Positions 8,269-18,222 of a stretch of 63,424 nt of DNA are shown here, in pieces. Made by a program: the position numbers and the translations under genes. Positions within the stretch are counted from its first letter, which is position 1, and each line of letters opens with the position of its first letter. This DNA comes from Nocardia seriolae NBRC 15557 (lineage in GTDB: Bacteria > Actinomycetota > Actinomycetes > Mycobacteriales > Mycobacteriaceae). The stretch lies in NCBI RefSeq assembly GCF_007990715.1, contig NZ_BJWY01000027.1, forward strand, positions 1 through 63,424. Reading direction: 5' to 3'. A model generated the notes under the pieces. That model saw nothing but the letters and a program-made list of their open reading frames with translations. It did not search any database and was not told the DNA's origin.

Positions 8269-9225
8269 ATGCGGGTGGTCCTGATAGTCGTCTTCGACGG
8301 CTTCCAACTGACGGATCTGGCCGGACCGGCCGACGTCTTCACCGGCGCCGCCGCGCTCGGGGCGGATCCGGGGTACCGGGTCGAGCTGGCCGCCGCGCAG
8401 GCCGGTCCGGTGCGCTCGTCGTCCGGGATCGAGGTCACCGCGGCGCACGGGCTCGACACCTGGGACGGGCCGGTGGACACCCTGCTCGTGGTCGGCGGGC
8501 TGACGGTGTTCACCGCGATGGACGATTCCGCGCTGGTGGCCGGGGTCGGGCGGGTCGCGGCGCAGGCGGCCCGGCTGGGCTCGGTGTGCTCGGGCACCTT
8601 CCTGCTCGCCCGGGCCGGACTGCTCGACGGCCGCCGCGTCACCACGCACTGGTCGGGCGGCGAGCTGCTGGCCCGGCGGTTCCCCGCCGTCACCACCGAG
8701 CCCGATCGGATCTATGTGCGGGACGGGCGGATCTGGACCTCGGCGGGGGTCACGGCCGGGATCGATCTGGCGCTGGCGATCGTGGCCGCCGACCACGGGC
8801 CCGAGCTGGCGCGGGAGGTGGCGCGCTGGATGGTCGTCTACCTGCACCGGCCCGGCGGGCAGAGTCAGTTCAGCGCGCCGCTGGCCGCCGATCCGCCCAA
8901 GCGCGATTCGCTTCGGGCACTTCAGGTCTGGATGGAGGAGAACCTGACCTCCGACCTGTCGATGCCCGCGCTGGCCACCCAGGTCGGGATGAGTACCCGG
9001 CATTTCTCGCGGGTTTTCGCCGGGGAGACCGGGACCACGCCCGCCCGCTACGTGGAACAGGTGCGCATCGCCGCGGCCCGGCGAATGCTGGAGACCACGG
9101 ATCAGCCGATGGACCGGGTGGCCGCCGCGGTCGGGCTGGGGAGCCCGGAGACCCTGTATCGAATCTTTCACCGGCACTTGGGAATACCGCCGGGCGAATA
9201 CCGCGCCCGGTTCACGAAGTTCTGA
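8269..9225 (+). CDS. GlxA-type AraC-family regulator
   Basis: A 318-aa regulator. An N-terminal DJ-1/PfpI-like domain (residues about 1-180, with GSVCSGTFLLA around the pseudo-nucleophile Cys) is followed by a C-terminal AraC double helix-turn-helix (about 215-315, from LSMPALATQVGMSTRHFSR to GLGSPETLYRIFHRHLG). ATG 8269 is chosen because the DJ-1 strand begins at residue 2. It sits 15 nt before a stand-alone DJ-1/PfpI enzyme gene, its likely target, and is divergent from the thioesterases. Confidence 0.85.
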   Translation: MRVVLIVVFDGFQLTDLAGPADVFTGAAALGADPGYRVELAAAQAGPVRSSSGIEVTAAHGLDTWDGPVDTLLVVGGLTVFTAMDDSALVAGVGRVAAQAARLGSVCSGTFLLARAGLLDGRRVTTHWSGGELLARRFPAVTTEPDRIYVRDGRIWTSAGVTAGIDLALAIVAADHGPELAREVARWMVVYLHRPGGQSQFSAPLAADPPKRDSLRALQVWMEENLTSDLSMPALATQVGMSTRHFSRVFAGETGTTPARYVEQVRIAAARRMLETTDQPMDRVAAAVGLGSPETLYRIFHRHLGIPPGEYRARFTKF

Positions 9226-9240
9226 AGGAGAGAGTGTCCC

Positions 9241-9972
9241 ATGACATTCCAGATCGCCATCGTTCTGTATCCCGGCATGACCGTCCTGGACGCGGTCGGG
9301 CCCTACGAGGTGCTGCGGGGAATCCCCGACAGTGAATTGCGCTTCGTCTCCAACGAAGTCGGTCCGATCGTCTCCGACAGCGGTGTCCTGGCGCTGGGCG
9401 CGACCCACACCTTCGCCGAGACCCCCGCGCCGGATCTGGTGCTGGTGGGCGGGTCGGAGGCGGCGACCACCGACGCGATGGCCAATGGCGAGCTCATCGA
9501 ATGGCTGCGCGCGGTGCACCCGAACACCCAGTGGACGACCTCGGTGTGCAGTGGCGCGCTGATCCTGGCCGCCGCCGACATCCTGCGCGGGCATCCGGCC
9601 ACCACGCACTGGGCCGCGCAGCCCGCCCTGGCCGCCTTCGGCGCCGAATCGCGGCCGCACGACCGGATCGTGCGCAGCGGCAAGATCGTCACGGCGGCGG
9701 GCGTTTCCGCGGGCATCGACCTGGGGCTGTGGCTGGTCGGGCAGATCGCGGGCGACGAGATCGCGCAGCTGACGCAGCTGACCATCGAATACGACCCGCA
9801 CCCGCCCTACGACACCGGACACCCGGACAAAGCCCCGGCCGAACTGCTCCGCAAGGCCCGGCTGGACATGACCAAGCGCGCCGCCAAACCGCGCATCCCG
9901 GTGGATCTGGCCACCCCCTTCTGGCGGTTGACGCTCAATCGCATTCGGGACCGCGCCGTCGTCCGGCGCTGA
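9241..9972 (+). CDS. DJ-1/PfpI protein, isonitrile-hydratase-like
   Basis: A 243-aa DJ-1/PfpI-superfamily protein resembling isonitrile hydratase and ThiJ-like enzymes. The conserved nucleophile lies in TSVCSGALIL (Cys near residue 101), with TTHW after it and the AAGVSAGIDLGL segment. It has the extended C-terminal tail seen in the isonitrile-hydratase branch. GAAGGAGAGAG precedes ATG 9241. It is co-transcribed with the GlxA-type regulator, whose sensor domain is homologous. The substrate assignment is tentative. Confidence 0.75.
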   Translation: MTFQIAIVLYPGMTVLDAVGPYEVLRGIPDSELRFVSNEVGPIVSDSGVLALGATHTFAETPAPDLVLVGGSEAATTDAMANGELIEWLRAVHPNTQWTTSVCSGALILAAADILRGHPATTHWAAQPALAAFGAESRPHDRIVRSGKIVTAAGVSAGIDLGLWLVGQIAGDEIAQLTQLTIEYDPHPPYDTGHPDKAPAELLRKARLDMTKRAAKPRIPVDLATPFWRLTLNRIRDRAVVRR

Positions 9973-9992
9973 ATTCCCGTACCGTCGGAAGG

Positions 9993-11174
<1,182 letters not shown>

Positions 11175-11186
<12 letters not shown>

Positions 11187-12116
11187 CCAGCCTCTGACGC
11201 GGACGGTCGGGGCGAGGCGGTCGCGCAGGGTCAGGTCGCTCTCGCCCGCCACCGGGATGACCACGGCCGCCGCGGAAGTGGCGACGGCGTCGGTCAGGAT
11301 GGCGGGCCAATCCGGTTCGTCGCCGGTGGCGAGGGCGCGGACGACCGCGGCCGCGGCGGCGTCGCCCGCGCCGGTCGGATTGCCCGCCAAGGGTTCCGGG
11401 AGGGTGGCCGACCAGGCGCAAGAGGCGGTCACCGCGACCATGCCGTCGGGGCCGAGGGTGGCGATCACGGCCCCGACGCCCGCGTCGAGCAGCGGGCGGG
11501 CGGCGGCGACCACGGCCTCGGGGCGTGCGGTGACCGCGCCGGTGAGGCGTTCGAGTTCGTCCCGATTGGGCATCAGGATGACGCCGGGGACCGCGGCGGC
11601 CAGCTTCAGGGCCGGGCCGTCGACATCGCAGACGGTGGGGACACCGGCGGCGACGGCGGCGCGCGCCAGCGCGGCGGGTACCGTCTCGTCGATGCCCCCG
11701 GGCAGCGATCCCGACACCACCAACCCGCGTAATTCGGGCAGCAGGAACTGGATTCGATCCCGGAGCCGATCGACCGCGTGCAGTTCGTGCACGTACGCGC
11801 CGGGCTCCCACAGGCCGGTGGCGGTGCCGTCGCGTGATTCGCTGATCACCACCGTGCGCCGCACCCACGGCAGGGCGGGCACGAAATCGGCGGGGAACTC
11901 GTCGGCGGCCGCGGCTGCGAAGGTGTGGTCGGCGAAACCCGTTGCGCGCGAATAGCTGCCGAGCTGGCACAGGATGCGCGTGACATTGATGCCCTTGCCG
12001 CCCAGGCGTTGTTCGACCGACAGCACCCGCTGGGCCCGCCCGGGTTCGAGCCGCTCCAGCCGATAGGTCATGTCGTAGGCGGGATTCATGGTCACCGTGA
12101 GGATCACGTCGGACAC
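11175..12116 (-). CDS. PfkB-family sugar-phosphate kinase
   Basis: A 313-aa kinase of the 1-phosphofructokinase/tagatose-6-phosphate kinase branch of PfkB. The N-terminal substrate motif reads TVTMNPAYDMTY and RLGGKGINV. The catalytic anion-hole motif NPTGAGDA carries the base Asp near residue 245. It probably phosphorylates fructose-1-P or tagatose-6-P using ATP. Start GTG 12116 matches the family N-terminus. It is divergent from a sugar-binding-protein remnant. Together with the aldolase operon at 33-37 kb it would complete the tagatose branch of GalNAc catabolism, which is inference. Confidence 0.8.
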
Positions 12117-12212
12117 CGTTCTGGCACACCCATCGGCCCGATATGGCCGATCGGCTGGGGTTGCGTGGCCGATCCGGGTCTTTCGGAGGACACGTACCCA
12201 GGATCGGTCCGA

Positions 12213-12237
12213 TGATCGTTCACTGTCAATTTACAGA
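12213..12237. promoter_or_regulatory. Candidate DeoR/AgaR-type operator
   Basis: TGATCGTT at 12213-12220 is identical to the element in front of the AgaS operon (33312-33319 and, inverted, 33350-33357). Next to it is the inverted repeat CTGT-N6-ACAG (12224-12237). The site lies between the divergent PfkB and sugar-binding genes. Shared control by the DeoR regulator at 32349 is inference. Confidence 0.35.
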
Positions 12238-12347
12238 TCAAACAATCACATTCGAGCAGGATTCAGGTTAGATTCAGACAATTCGAATCGTTCGCACCAT
12301 CATCCGCGATTCGTGGCGCGGGGTGTGCAGATTGAGAGGCACTTGTC

Positions 12348-12948
12348 GTGAAACGTCCACTGCGCGGCGCACTTTCCTCGGTTGCGCTGATCACCGGCCT
12401 GGTTCTGACGGTGTCCTCCTGCGGGTTCGGCGGGAGCAAGTCGGACGACTCGGACCCCAATACGCTCAGCTTCCTGGCCCCGACCTACAGCGACGGCACC
12501 AAGGCCGAGTGGGACGCCATCATCGCCGACTTCCAGAAGGCCAACCCGGACGTCAAGGTCAAACTCTCGATGGAGTCCTGGGATTCGATCAATGACGTGG
12601 TGCGCACCAAGCTGCAGTCCAAGGGGACCACACCCGACATCCTGAACATCGACGCCTACTCCACCTTCGCCACCGACGGGCAGCTCTATCCCGCAAGCGA
12701 TGTCGTCGACGCGTCGGTGATCGGCGATATCCAGCCCGGCTTCGCCAAGAACGCCTCCATCAGCGGAACCCAGTGGGCGCTACCGCTGTTCGCCTCGACC
12801 CGCACCCTGTTCTACGACACCGACCTGTTCGCCAAGGCCGGGATCGCCGCACCGCCCAAGACCTGGGCCGAACTCACCGACGCCGCCAAGAAGATCCAGG
12901 CCCTCGGCGGCGGCGTCTCCGGCTACGGCCTGCCGCTGGGCAGCGAGG
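12348..12948 (+). pseudogene. Truncated sugar ABC transporter binding lipoprotein
   Basis: The first about 200 residues are a normal family 1 extracellular solute-binding protein. It has a lipoprotein signal with lipobox VSSC (Cys near residue 22), then DFQKANPDVKVKLSMESWDS and an LPLFASTRTLFYDTDLFAKAG segment. Homology stops abruptly after about GYGLPLGSE (near 12946). The frame then runs on as low-quality Arg-rich sequence to 13193, antisense to the phospholipase gene. Roughly half the protein and the permease genes are missing. GTG 12348 follows a GAGAGG site. A deletion joining this gene to an unrelated 3' end explains the structure. Confidence 0.8.
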
Positions 12949-13113
12949 TACGGGTACGCGCTGGCCTGCTGGACGGTCATGCGCGGGGATCCGAAACCGG
13001 CGTGGGCCCGCCACCTCGACACGAATCCCCGCGTCTACATGAAACAGTCACTCAGATACCTGCGTGCCGAGGCCGAGGCGCTGACCGAATGGCGGGCCGC
13101 CTTCGAATCCTGA
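12949..13113 (+). pseudogene. Orphan 3' gene fragment after deletion junction
   Basis: One base out of frame with the sugar-binding remnant, an open stretch of 54 codons ends in TGA at 13111-13113 and reads like a real C-terminus (YGYALACWTVMRGDPKP, ... RVYMKQSLRYLRAEAEAL ...). It is helical and charged. I cannot name the family. It is probably the surviving 3' end of a gene fused here by deletion. Confidence 0.5.
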
Positions 13114-15417
13114 TCAAGCGGTACTGCTCGCGCTCCCGTTCTCCAGGTGGCCGGCGAAGTGCCTGCGCCAGTTGGAGTTTCCGGACAGTGTGAGGGCCAG
13201 GTCGTACCAGCCCTGATCCAGCGGCGCGGTGATATCGCGCTTGGATCCGGCGTCGATCGTGGTGGGGGAGCCGCCGCTGACCTGGACGGTCAGTGCCGAT
13301 CCACCGGAATTGCTCACCGTGACAACGAAAATCGGTTGACCGGCGCTGCCCCCGATGGCGGCGGTGGCCGTCAGCGCCGCGGTGTCACCCGAACCCGCGG
13401 CCTCGACCAGGAACCCGTTGGGCGCGTGGATCGCGAAGTCGTACGAGCCGCCGACCTGGAATCGCTCCTCGGCATTCGCGCCCGGCCCCACCACCGTCTG
13501 CCGGATCGAATTGTCTTGGTAGGCAAAGGTTTGGAACGGCATGGCGACCGAACCCTGATTGCCGTACCGGACCGTCGCGGCCGATCCGGCCACCTCCAGC
13601 CAGGCCACCGGCTGATACGGCAGCGGGCGGGCCTTGGCGCGGCCACCGTCCTGCACCGGCATCTGCTGTCCGGCGGGCGAAGGCGGCATCGGCTTGGGCA
13701 GATTCTTCTGCCCGGCCGCACGGGCGCGTTCGGCATCGGCGTCGGGCAGGGTGGGAATGCTGGTGTCGCGCCTGCCGAAATCGAAACAGCTGGTCAGGTC
13801 GCCGCACACGGCACGCCGCCAGGGCGAGATATTGGGCTCGACGACGCCGGTCCACTGTTCGAGGAAGCGCAGCACCGAAGTGTGTTCGAACACTTGCGAA
13901 TTCACGTAGCCGCCCCGGCTCCACGGCGAGATGACCAGCATCGGCACCCGCGGCCCCAGGCCGATGGGCGACTGCCCGCCCAGCAGCGCACCGGCCCGGC
14001 TGATCAAGGTGTCCATGGCCGCCGAGCCGGAGGACAGCCCGAGGGTCGCCGACCCGGAATTCAGGTCGGTGCCGGTGATTTCGATGGACGGCAGGATCTC
14101 GTCGGGGGTGCCGGGCGGCGCGGTCGGCGGCACCACGTGATCGAAGAAGCCGTCGTTCTCGTCGTAGTTGACGAGCAGGACGGTGGACCCCCACAGTTTC
14201 GGGTTGTCCCACAGGGCCTTCAGGACGCGCTGGATGTAGGCGGCCCCGTCGGCGGGACGGTAGGCGGTGTGCTCGGAGTATCCGGCGGGCGCGACCACCC
14301 ACGAAACCTGCGGCAACGTGCCCGCGGCGCAATCGGAAATGAACTGCTGGAGAACGTAATCCACATTCGTGCCGTCGGTTCCGGCCGGTGCGGGCGTCAT
14401 TCCGGCGGTGGTCACCTTGGCCCGGTCGGCCAGCTGGCGGATCGCGGGATCCGGCGAGGCGGCCGCGTCGTGGTACGCGCGGAACAGCCACAGCGGATTG
14501 TCGCCGAAGTCGGCGAGGAAGTCGCCGCCGCTGTGCGAATCGGCGTACACCTGCCACGAGATCCCGGCCTGCTGGAGGCGTTCGGGATAGGTGGTCCAGG
14601 AATATACGGGCCGATAATCCGGGGGATTGGAGACCGCCGGGCCGCCCGCGCGCCCGGCCGGGTCGATGGTTCCGGTCCAGTGGAACAGGCGATTCGGGGT
14701 GGTGGGTCCCTGGATCGAGCAGAAGTAGTGGTCGCAGATGGTGAACGCGGACGCCAGCGCACGATGGAACGGAATGTCGGCCTCGGTGAAGTAGCCCATG
14801 GTCATCTTGGACTTGGCCGCGATCCACGAGTGGTACGCGCCGTCGGCCCACGCCATGTGCGTGGTGTTCCAGTCGTGCGCCAGATCGCCGAGGTCCTGCC
14901 CGTCCACCCGGCCGGTGTCGATATGCCAGGGCAGCAGGAATCCGGTGCTGCTGAACGCATCCGGCTGATGGAACGCGTCGCGGGTATCGCCGCCCGCCGA
15001 CCCGCTGCTACTCCCGCTGCCCGAACCGCTCGCGGATCCGCTGGCCGATCCACTCGCCGATCCGCTGGCGCTGCCGGTGCCCGCCGATCCGCTGCCCAGA
15101 TCGGTCCCCGGCCCGCCCGCGAGCGCGGTGTCCATGGCCGCCTGCAGAATCGGGTCGTAACCGCCCGCGGGCAATCGCACCGCGCGCTTGTCCCCGAAAC
15201 CCCGTACGCCGCTCATGGTTCCGAAGTAGTGATCGAAGGAACGATTCTCCTGCATCAGAATCACCACGTGCTGAACCTGATCCAGCGACCCCGAACGCCC
15301 CGGCTCGGCCAGTGCCTGCGCCATGCCCTCGGGTAATCCGGTCATCCCGGCCGCCCCGGCGGCCAGCATTCCACCCAGCATCGTCCGCCGATTCGACGTA
15401 CCGAATCCACGCCCCAT
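13114..15417 (-). CDS. Secreted phosphocholine-type phospholipase C
   Basis: A 767-aa phosphoesterase-superfamily phospholipase C like mycobacterial PlcA-D and Pseudomonas PlcH. A twin-arginine signal (SNRRTMLGGMLAAGAAG, residues 8-24) exports it folded. The catalytic N-terminus has HVVILMQENRSFDHYFG, and later metal/active-site segments are NYDENDGFFDH and SPWSRGGYVNS. Two C-terminal DUF756-type beta domains (about 600-680 and 690-760) follow. An unusual Gly/Ser-rich insert occupies about residues 106-143. Its stop abuts the remnant at 13113. It would cleave host or environmental phosphatidylcholine or sphingomyelin for phosphate or carbon. Confidence 0.9.
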   Translation of the reverse strand: MGRGFGTSNRRTMLGGMLAAGAAGMTGLPEGMAQALAEPGRSGSLDQVQHVVILMQENRSFDHYFGTMSGVRGFGDKRAVRLPAGGYDPILQAAMDTALAGGPGTDLGSGSAGTGSASGSASGSASGSASGSGSGSSSGSAGGDTRDAFHQPDAFSSTGFLLPWHIDTGRVDGQDLGDLAHDWNTTHMAWADGAYHSWIAAKSKMTMGYFTEADIPFHRALASAFTICDHYFCSIQGPTTPNRLFHWTGTIDPAGRAGGPAVSNPPDYRPVYSWTTYPERLQQAGISWQVYADSHSGGDFLADFGDNPLWLFRAYHDAAASPDPAIRQLADRAKVTTAGMTPAPAGTDGTNVDYVLQQFISDCAAGTLPQVSWVVAPAGYSEHTAYRPADGAAYIQRVLKALWDNPKLWGSTVLLVNYDENDGFFDHVVPPTAPPGTPDEILPSIEITGTDLNSGSATLGLSSGSAAMDTLISRAGALLGGQSPIGLGPRVPMLVISPWSRGGYVNSQVFEHTSVLRFLEQWTGVVEPNISPWRRAVCGDLTSCFDFGRRDTSIPTLPDADAERARAAGQKNLPKPMPPSPAGQQMPVQDGGRAKARPLPYQPVAWLEVAGSAATVRYGNQGSVAMPFQTFAYQDNSIRQTVVGPGANAEERFQVGGSYDFAIHAPNGFLVEAAGSGDTAALTATAAIGGSAGQPIFVVTVSNSGGSALTVQVSGGSPTTIDAGSKRDITAPLDQGWYDLALTLSGNSNWRRHFAGHLENGSASSTA
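15000..15105 (-). repeat. Gly-Ser low-complexity repeat inside phospholipase C
   Basis: A degenerate 12-bp repeat (units of the type GGATCCGCTGGC / GATCCACTCGCC) encodes a GSASGSASGS-type linker. It is a candidate length-variable tract between the catalytic start and the rest of the enzyme. Confidence 0.75.
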
Positions 15418-15682
15418 CCGAAATCTCCATTCCGCCTGTCAGCCAGCACTTTCGACCCACACCCCGCCGATGTGTCGGGCACGCCCCGGCGGCGCGGCAG
15501 ACGCTACCGCGTCGGTTCCCGATGCGCATCGTTGGATATTGGTGTCGGGTGGACATGAATTGGTCCGCCGATTCACAAGTCGGGCTTTCGAATCCGGCCG
15601 AAATTCGGATTTCAGTTCCGGAGCGATATACCCGACAGTTGTTGGCACAGCGCACCCTCGGTATCGGCGAACAGGAATCGGC

Positions 15683-15961
15683 ATGACGACGGCAATGCCC
15701 ACGACGACGGCAATGCATCGGTGTAGCGCGGATTTCGAGCCGCCGGGCGCACCGGATCGGATGATCGTGACCCTGGCCCTGTTCGACGGCGACTGGATCG
15801 TGAAGCGGTACAGCCCGGCCCCGGGACTCGGGGCGCTGCGGGTGCGCTCGCTCATCGATGCGCGGGCGGCCGTGCGCGCCATGCTGGCCGCGCGCATCGG
15901 AGAATCCTGCGCGTCGACCCGCATCGATCTGTTCATCGAGGACACCGACCCGGAGGACTGA
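15683..15961 (+). CDS. Hypothetical 92-aa protein
   Basis: A short frame with a recognisable beta-alpha pattern in its C-terminal two thirds (MIVTLALFDGDWIVKRYS, then RVRSLIDARAAVRAMLAARI, ending FIEDTDPED). The start is uncertain because an imperfect repeat of about 12 bp (CGACGGCAATGC) at 15687-15716 supplies three possible ATGs (15683, 15695, 15713). It has no signal peptide. I do not recognise it. It is divergent from the phospholipase gene. Confidence 0.45.
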   Translation: MTTAMPTTTAMHRCSADFEPPGAPDRMIVTLALFDGDWIVKRYSPAPGLGALRVRSLIDARAAVRAMLAARIGESCASTRIDLFIEDTDPED

Positions 15962-16041
15962 CCGGGCTCGCGCGGCATCGAGCCGCGCGGAGTTGGCCCG
16001 GTGATCACCCGGGGGACATGTGGCGATGACACCGTGGTCGG

Positions 16042-16542
16042 GTGCGAACCGAAACGATTGCGCCGCCGGGACGCGCGGTGCGCTGGTTTCACCTGGTGTG
16101 CGACCGGGTGGTCGCCCGGCTGCCGTTCGGGCTGGCGCGGCTGATCGCGCCGACCTTCGTGGGATACCTGCTGGTCAGCGGATTCACGTTCGCGACCGAC
16201 CTTTTGGTGCTGACCGTCCTGCACGGGATGCTCGGACTGGCGCTGCCGATCGCGGTGACCGCCGGCTATGTCACCGCGTTCGCACTGAGCTACCTGCTGA
16301 ACCGGGTCCTGAACTTCGAATCGCACGCGGCCCTCGCCCCGCAGTTCGCCGTCTACCTCGCGGTGGTCACGGTCAACTACCTGGTCTTCATTCTCGGCGT
16401 GACCAGCGGCGTGGCCGCGCTCGGCCTCGACTACCGCCTCGCCCGCGTCATCGGCGCTCTCGGCGAGGGCCTTTTCATGTACGCCTCGATGCGGCTGCTC
16501 GTTTTCCGCACCGGGGCTCGGCCGCGGGTCGGCGTCGATTAG
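16042..16542 (+). CDS. GtrA-family membrane protein
   Basis: A 166-aa GtrA-like protein with four hydrophobic helices (about residues 35-57, 62-84, 98-120, 125-150) and the family segment YVTAFALSYLLNRVLNF. GtrA proteins are thought to move or support polyprenyl-linked sugars in cell-surface polysaccharide synthesis. The start is GTG 16042. No glycosyltransferase is adjacent, so its partner is not in view. It is convergent with the MFS gene. Confidence 0.8.
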   Translation: MRTETIAPPGRAVRWFHLVCDRVVARLPFGLARLIAPTFVGYLLVSGFTFATDLLVLTVLHGMLGLALPIAVTAGYVTAFALSYLLNRVLNFESHAALAPQFAVYLAVVTVNYLVFILGVTSGVAALGLDYRLARVIGALGEGLFMYASMRLLVFRTGARPRVGVD

Positions 16543-16612
16543 CCTGCCGGTGCTCGATACTGGGGAAGCTGTTGCGCGGGTCCGGTTCGATCCACTCGTC
16601 CGCGGGTGGGCG

Positions 16613-17893
16613 TCAATGCCGGGAGTTCGTGTCTGGCGAACGGGTTTCCGCTGCCGATCGATCCGCGGACGGGCGCACTCGGGAACTAGCCGGAGCGCTC
16701 ACACGGCGTCCGCCGAGGACCAATAGGACCGCGAGGACGAGGCCGACGCCACCGGAGATCAACAGGGGGATGCGTCCGTCGCCACCCCAGGCCAGTCCGG
16801 CCCACAGCCCGGCGATGAGTATGGCTCCGCCGCTCAGCCCCTGATACAGGCCCTGGGCGGTGGATTGCCGGGCCGCCGGGGCGAGGTCGGCGATCCACGC
16901 CTTGCCGACACCGTCGGTGGCGGCGGCGAACCCGCCGTAGATCGGCAGCACCACGAAGACCCAGGCCGGGCCGGACGCCAGCCCGAGGCCCAGATAGCCG
17001 ATCGCGAAACAGGCCAGCCCGCAGTTGAAGACGAGGTGGCGGGGGATGCGGTCGGAGAGCGCGCCCGCCGGATAGGCGAGCAACGCGTAGGCCAGGTTGT
17101 AGACGATGTAGGCGCCGATCACCCCGGCCACCGACAGCCCGAGCTGGTGGGCCCGCAGCAGCAACAGCGAATCCGGGAAGTTCACCAGCGCGAACATCGT
17201 CAGCAGCACGATGACACCCCGCAGCCGCCCCGGTAGGGGTTCGGCGCTCACGGGTGCGAGCGCGGCCGTCGCGGAAGTGGCATGCGCAGAAGGCTTTTCG
17301 CGGACGGCGGCGATCAGCGCCACCGCCGCGACGGCGGGCACGATCGCGATGAAGAGCAGCGGCCGCATCCGATGGTCGAGTGCTTCGTACAGCGCCAATC
17401 CGAGCGCGGGCCCCACCACGGCCCCGGCGGTGTCGGCGGCGCGGTGCACGCCGAAGACGCGGCCCTTGGCGGCGGGATCGGCGTCGACCATGAGCAGGGC
17501 GTCGCGCGGCGCGCCCCGCACCCCCTTGCCGAACCGGTCGACACAGCGTCCGGCCAGCACGATCGGCCACGAGACCGCCACGGCGACAAGGACCTTGCCC
17601 AGGGCGGCCAATCCGTAGCCCAGCGCGATCAGCGGGCGTTTGCGAAACCGGTCGCCGAGCCGTCCGGCCAGGATCTTGGTGGCCGCCGCCGCGGCCTCGG
17701 CCAGTCCCTCGACCGCGCCGACCGCCGCCGTGGGCGCGCCCAGGACGGTGGTCAGGAAGATCGGCAGGATCGGGTACACCAGCTCGCTGGCGGTATCGGC
17801 GAGGAAGCTGACCCCGCACAGCACGCGTAGATTCGGGGTCAGCCACGCGGGCCAGCGTGTGGCGGTACCGGTTTCGGTGGCCATCTGCCGCAC
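16613..17893 (-). CDS. MFS transporter
   Basis: A 426-aa major facilitator with about 12 hydrophobic segments. The loop 2-3 motif is GRLGDRFRKRPL, with GRCVDRFGKGVRGAPRDAL downstream. The sequence is in the YajR/Bcr-like drug or metabolite efflux range. A GTG at 17893 and an ATG at 17884 (MATETG) are both possible, and neither has a strong ribosome site. The substrate is unknown. Confidence 0.8.
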   Translation of the reverse strand: MRQMATETGTATRWPAWLTPNLRVLCGVSFLADTASELVYPILPIFLTTVLGAPTAAVGAVEGLAEAAAAATKILAGRLGDRFRKRPLIALGYGLAALGKVLVAVAVSWPIVLAGRCVDRFGKGVRGAPRDALLMVDADPAAKGRVFGVHRAADTAGAVVGPALGLALYEALDHRMRPLLFIAIVPAVAAVALIAAVREKPSAHATSATAALAPVSAEPLPGRLRGVIVLLTMFALVNFPDSLLLLRAHQLGLSVAGVIGAYIVYNLAYALLAYPAGALSDRIPRHLVFNCGLACFAIGYLGLGLASGPAWVFVVLPIYGGFAAATDGVGKAWIADLAPAARQSTAQGLYQGLSGGAILIAGLWAGLAWGGDGRIPLLISGGVGLVLAVLLVLGGRRVSAPASSRVRPSADRSAAETRSPDTNSRH

Positions 17894-18038
17894 GGTACCG
17901 GCTCGCGGGCGCTGCGGCCGCGGGAACTTCGGCCACGATGATCAGGTCCTCTGACCCTGCTGGCGGCGGCTGCACGGTGCGATCGTCGAATGCGAGTCGG
18001 CCGCTGGGTGTCGGCCCGAGTACGAGGAGTTGAGATCG

Positions 18039-18143
18039 ATGGATATGAACGGCATGGATACGCAGTCCCCGGTGATGCAGGCGTGCCACGCGATCATGAT
18101 GTGGCTGCATCAGCAGGGTCTGATGCCCGGCATGACCATGTGA
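18039..18143 (+). CDS. 34-aa methionine-rich peptide
   Basis: A tiny frame starting at ATG 18039 behind a GAGGAG site (18024-18029). Nine of its 34 residues are Met, with one Cys and two His, and it ends QQGLMPGMTM. Such Met/His/Cys density suggests metal (Cu(I) or heme/iron) binding or a membrane-interacting helix, but no family is recognised. It is 79 nt upstream of the iron-uptake gene and directly before its IdeR-type box, so it could be a separate upstream gene or part of that locus. Confidence 0.5.
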   Translation: MDMNGMDTQSPVMQACHAIMMWLHQQGLMPGMTM

Positions 18144-18197
18144 TTGCCCGGCGTGGCCGTCTGACCGGGCGCTGCCCGTACCCGGATGGACGAGCAT

Positions 18198-18216
18198 ATA
18201 GGTATGGCTTACCTTG
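18198..18216 (+). promoter_or_regulatory. IdeR/DtxR-type iron box
   Basis: The 19-bp site has AGGT, GGCT and ACCT blocks in the right register and matches about 13 of 19 positions of the IdeR consensus TTAGGTTAGGCTAACCTAA. It sits immediately before the EfeU-EfeO start, where an iron repressor would be expected. This argues for start GTG 18223 rather than TTG 18214. Confidence 0.7.
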
Positions 18217-18222
18217 GCACCC

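Noticed and set aside
13147..15336. A 729-codon open frame on the plus strand antisense to the phospholipase gene
   Set aside because: It has no domain or motif, is rich in Arg/Gly/His, and mirrors the codon bias of the real gene. It is a typical high-GC shadow frame.
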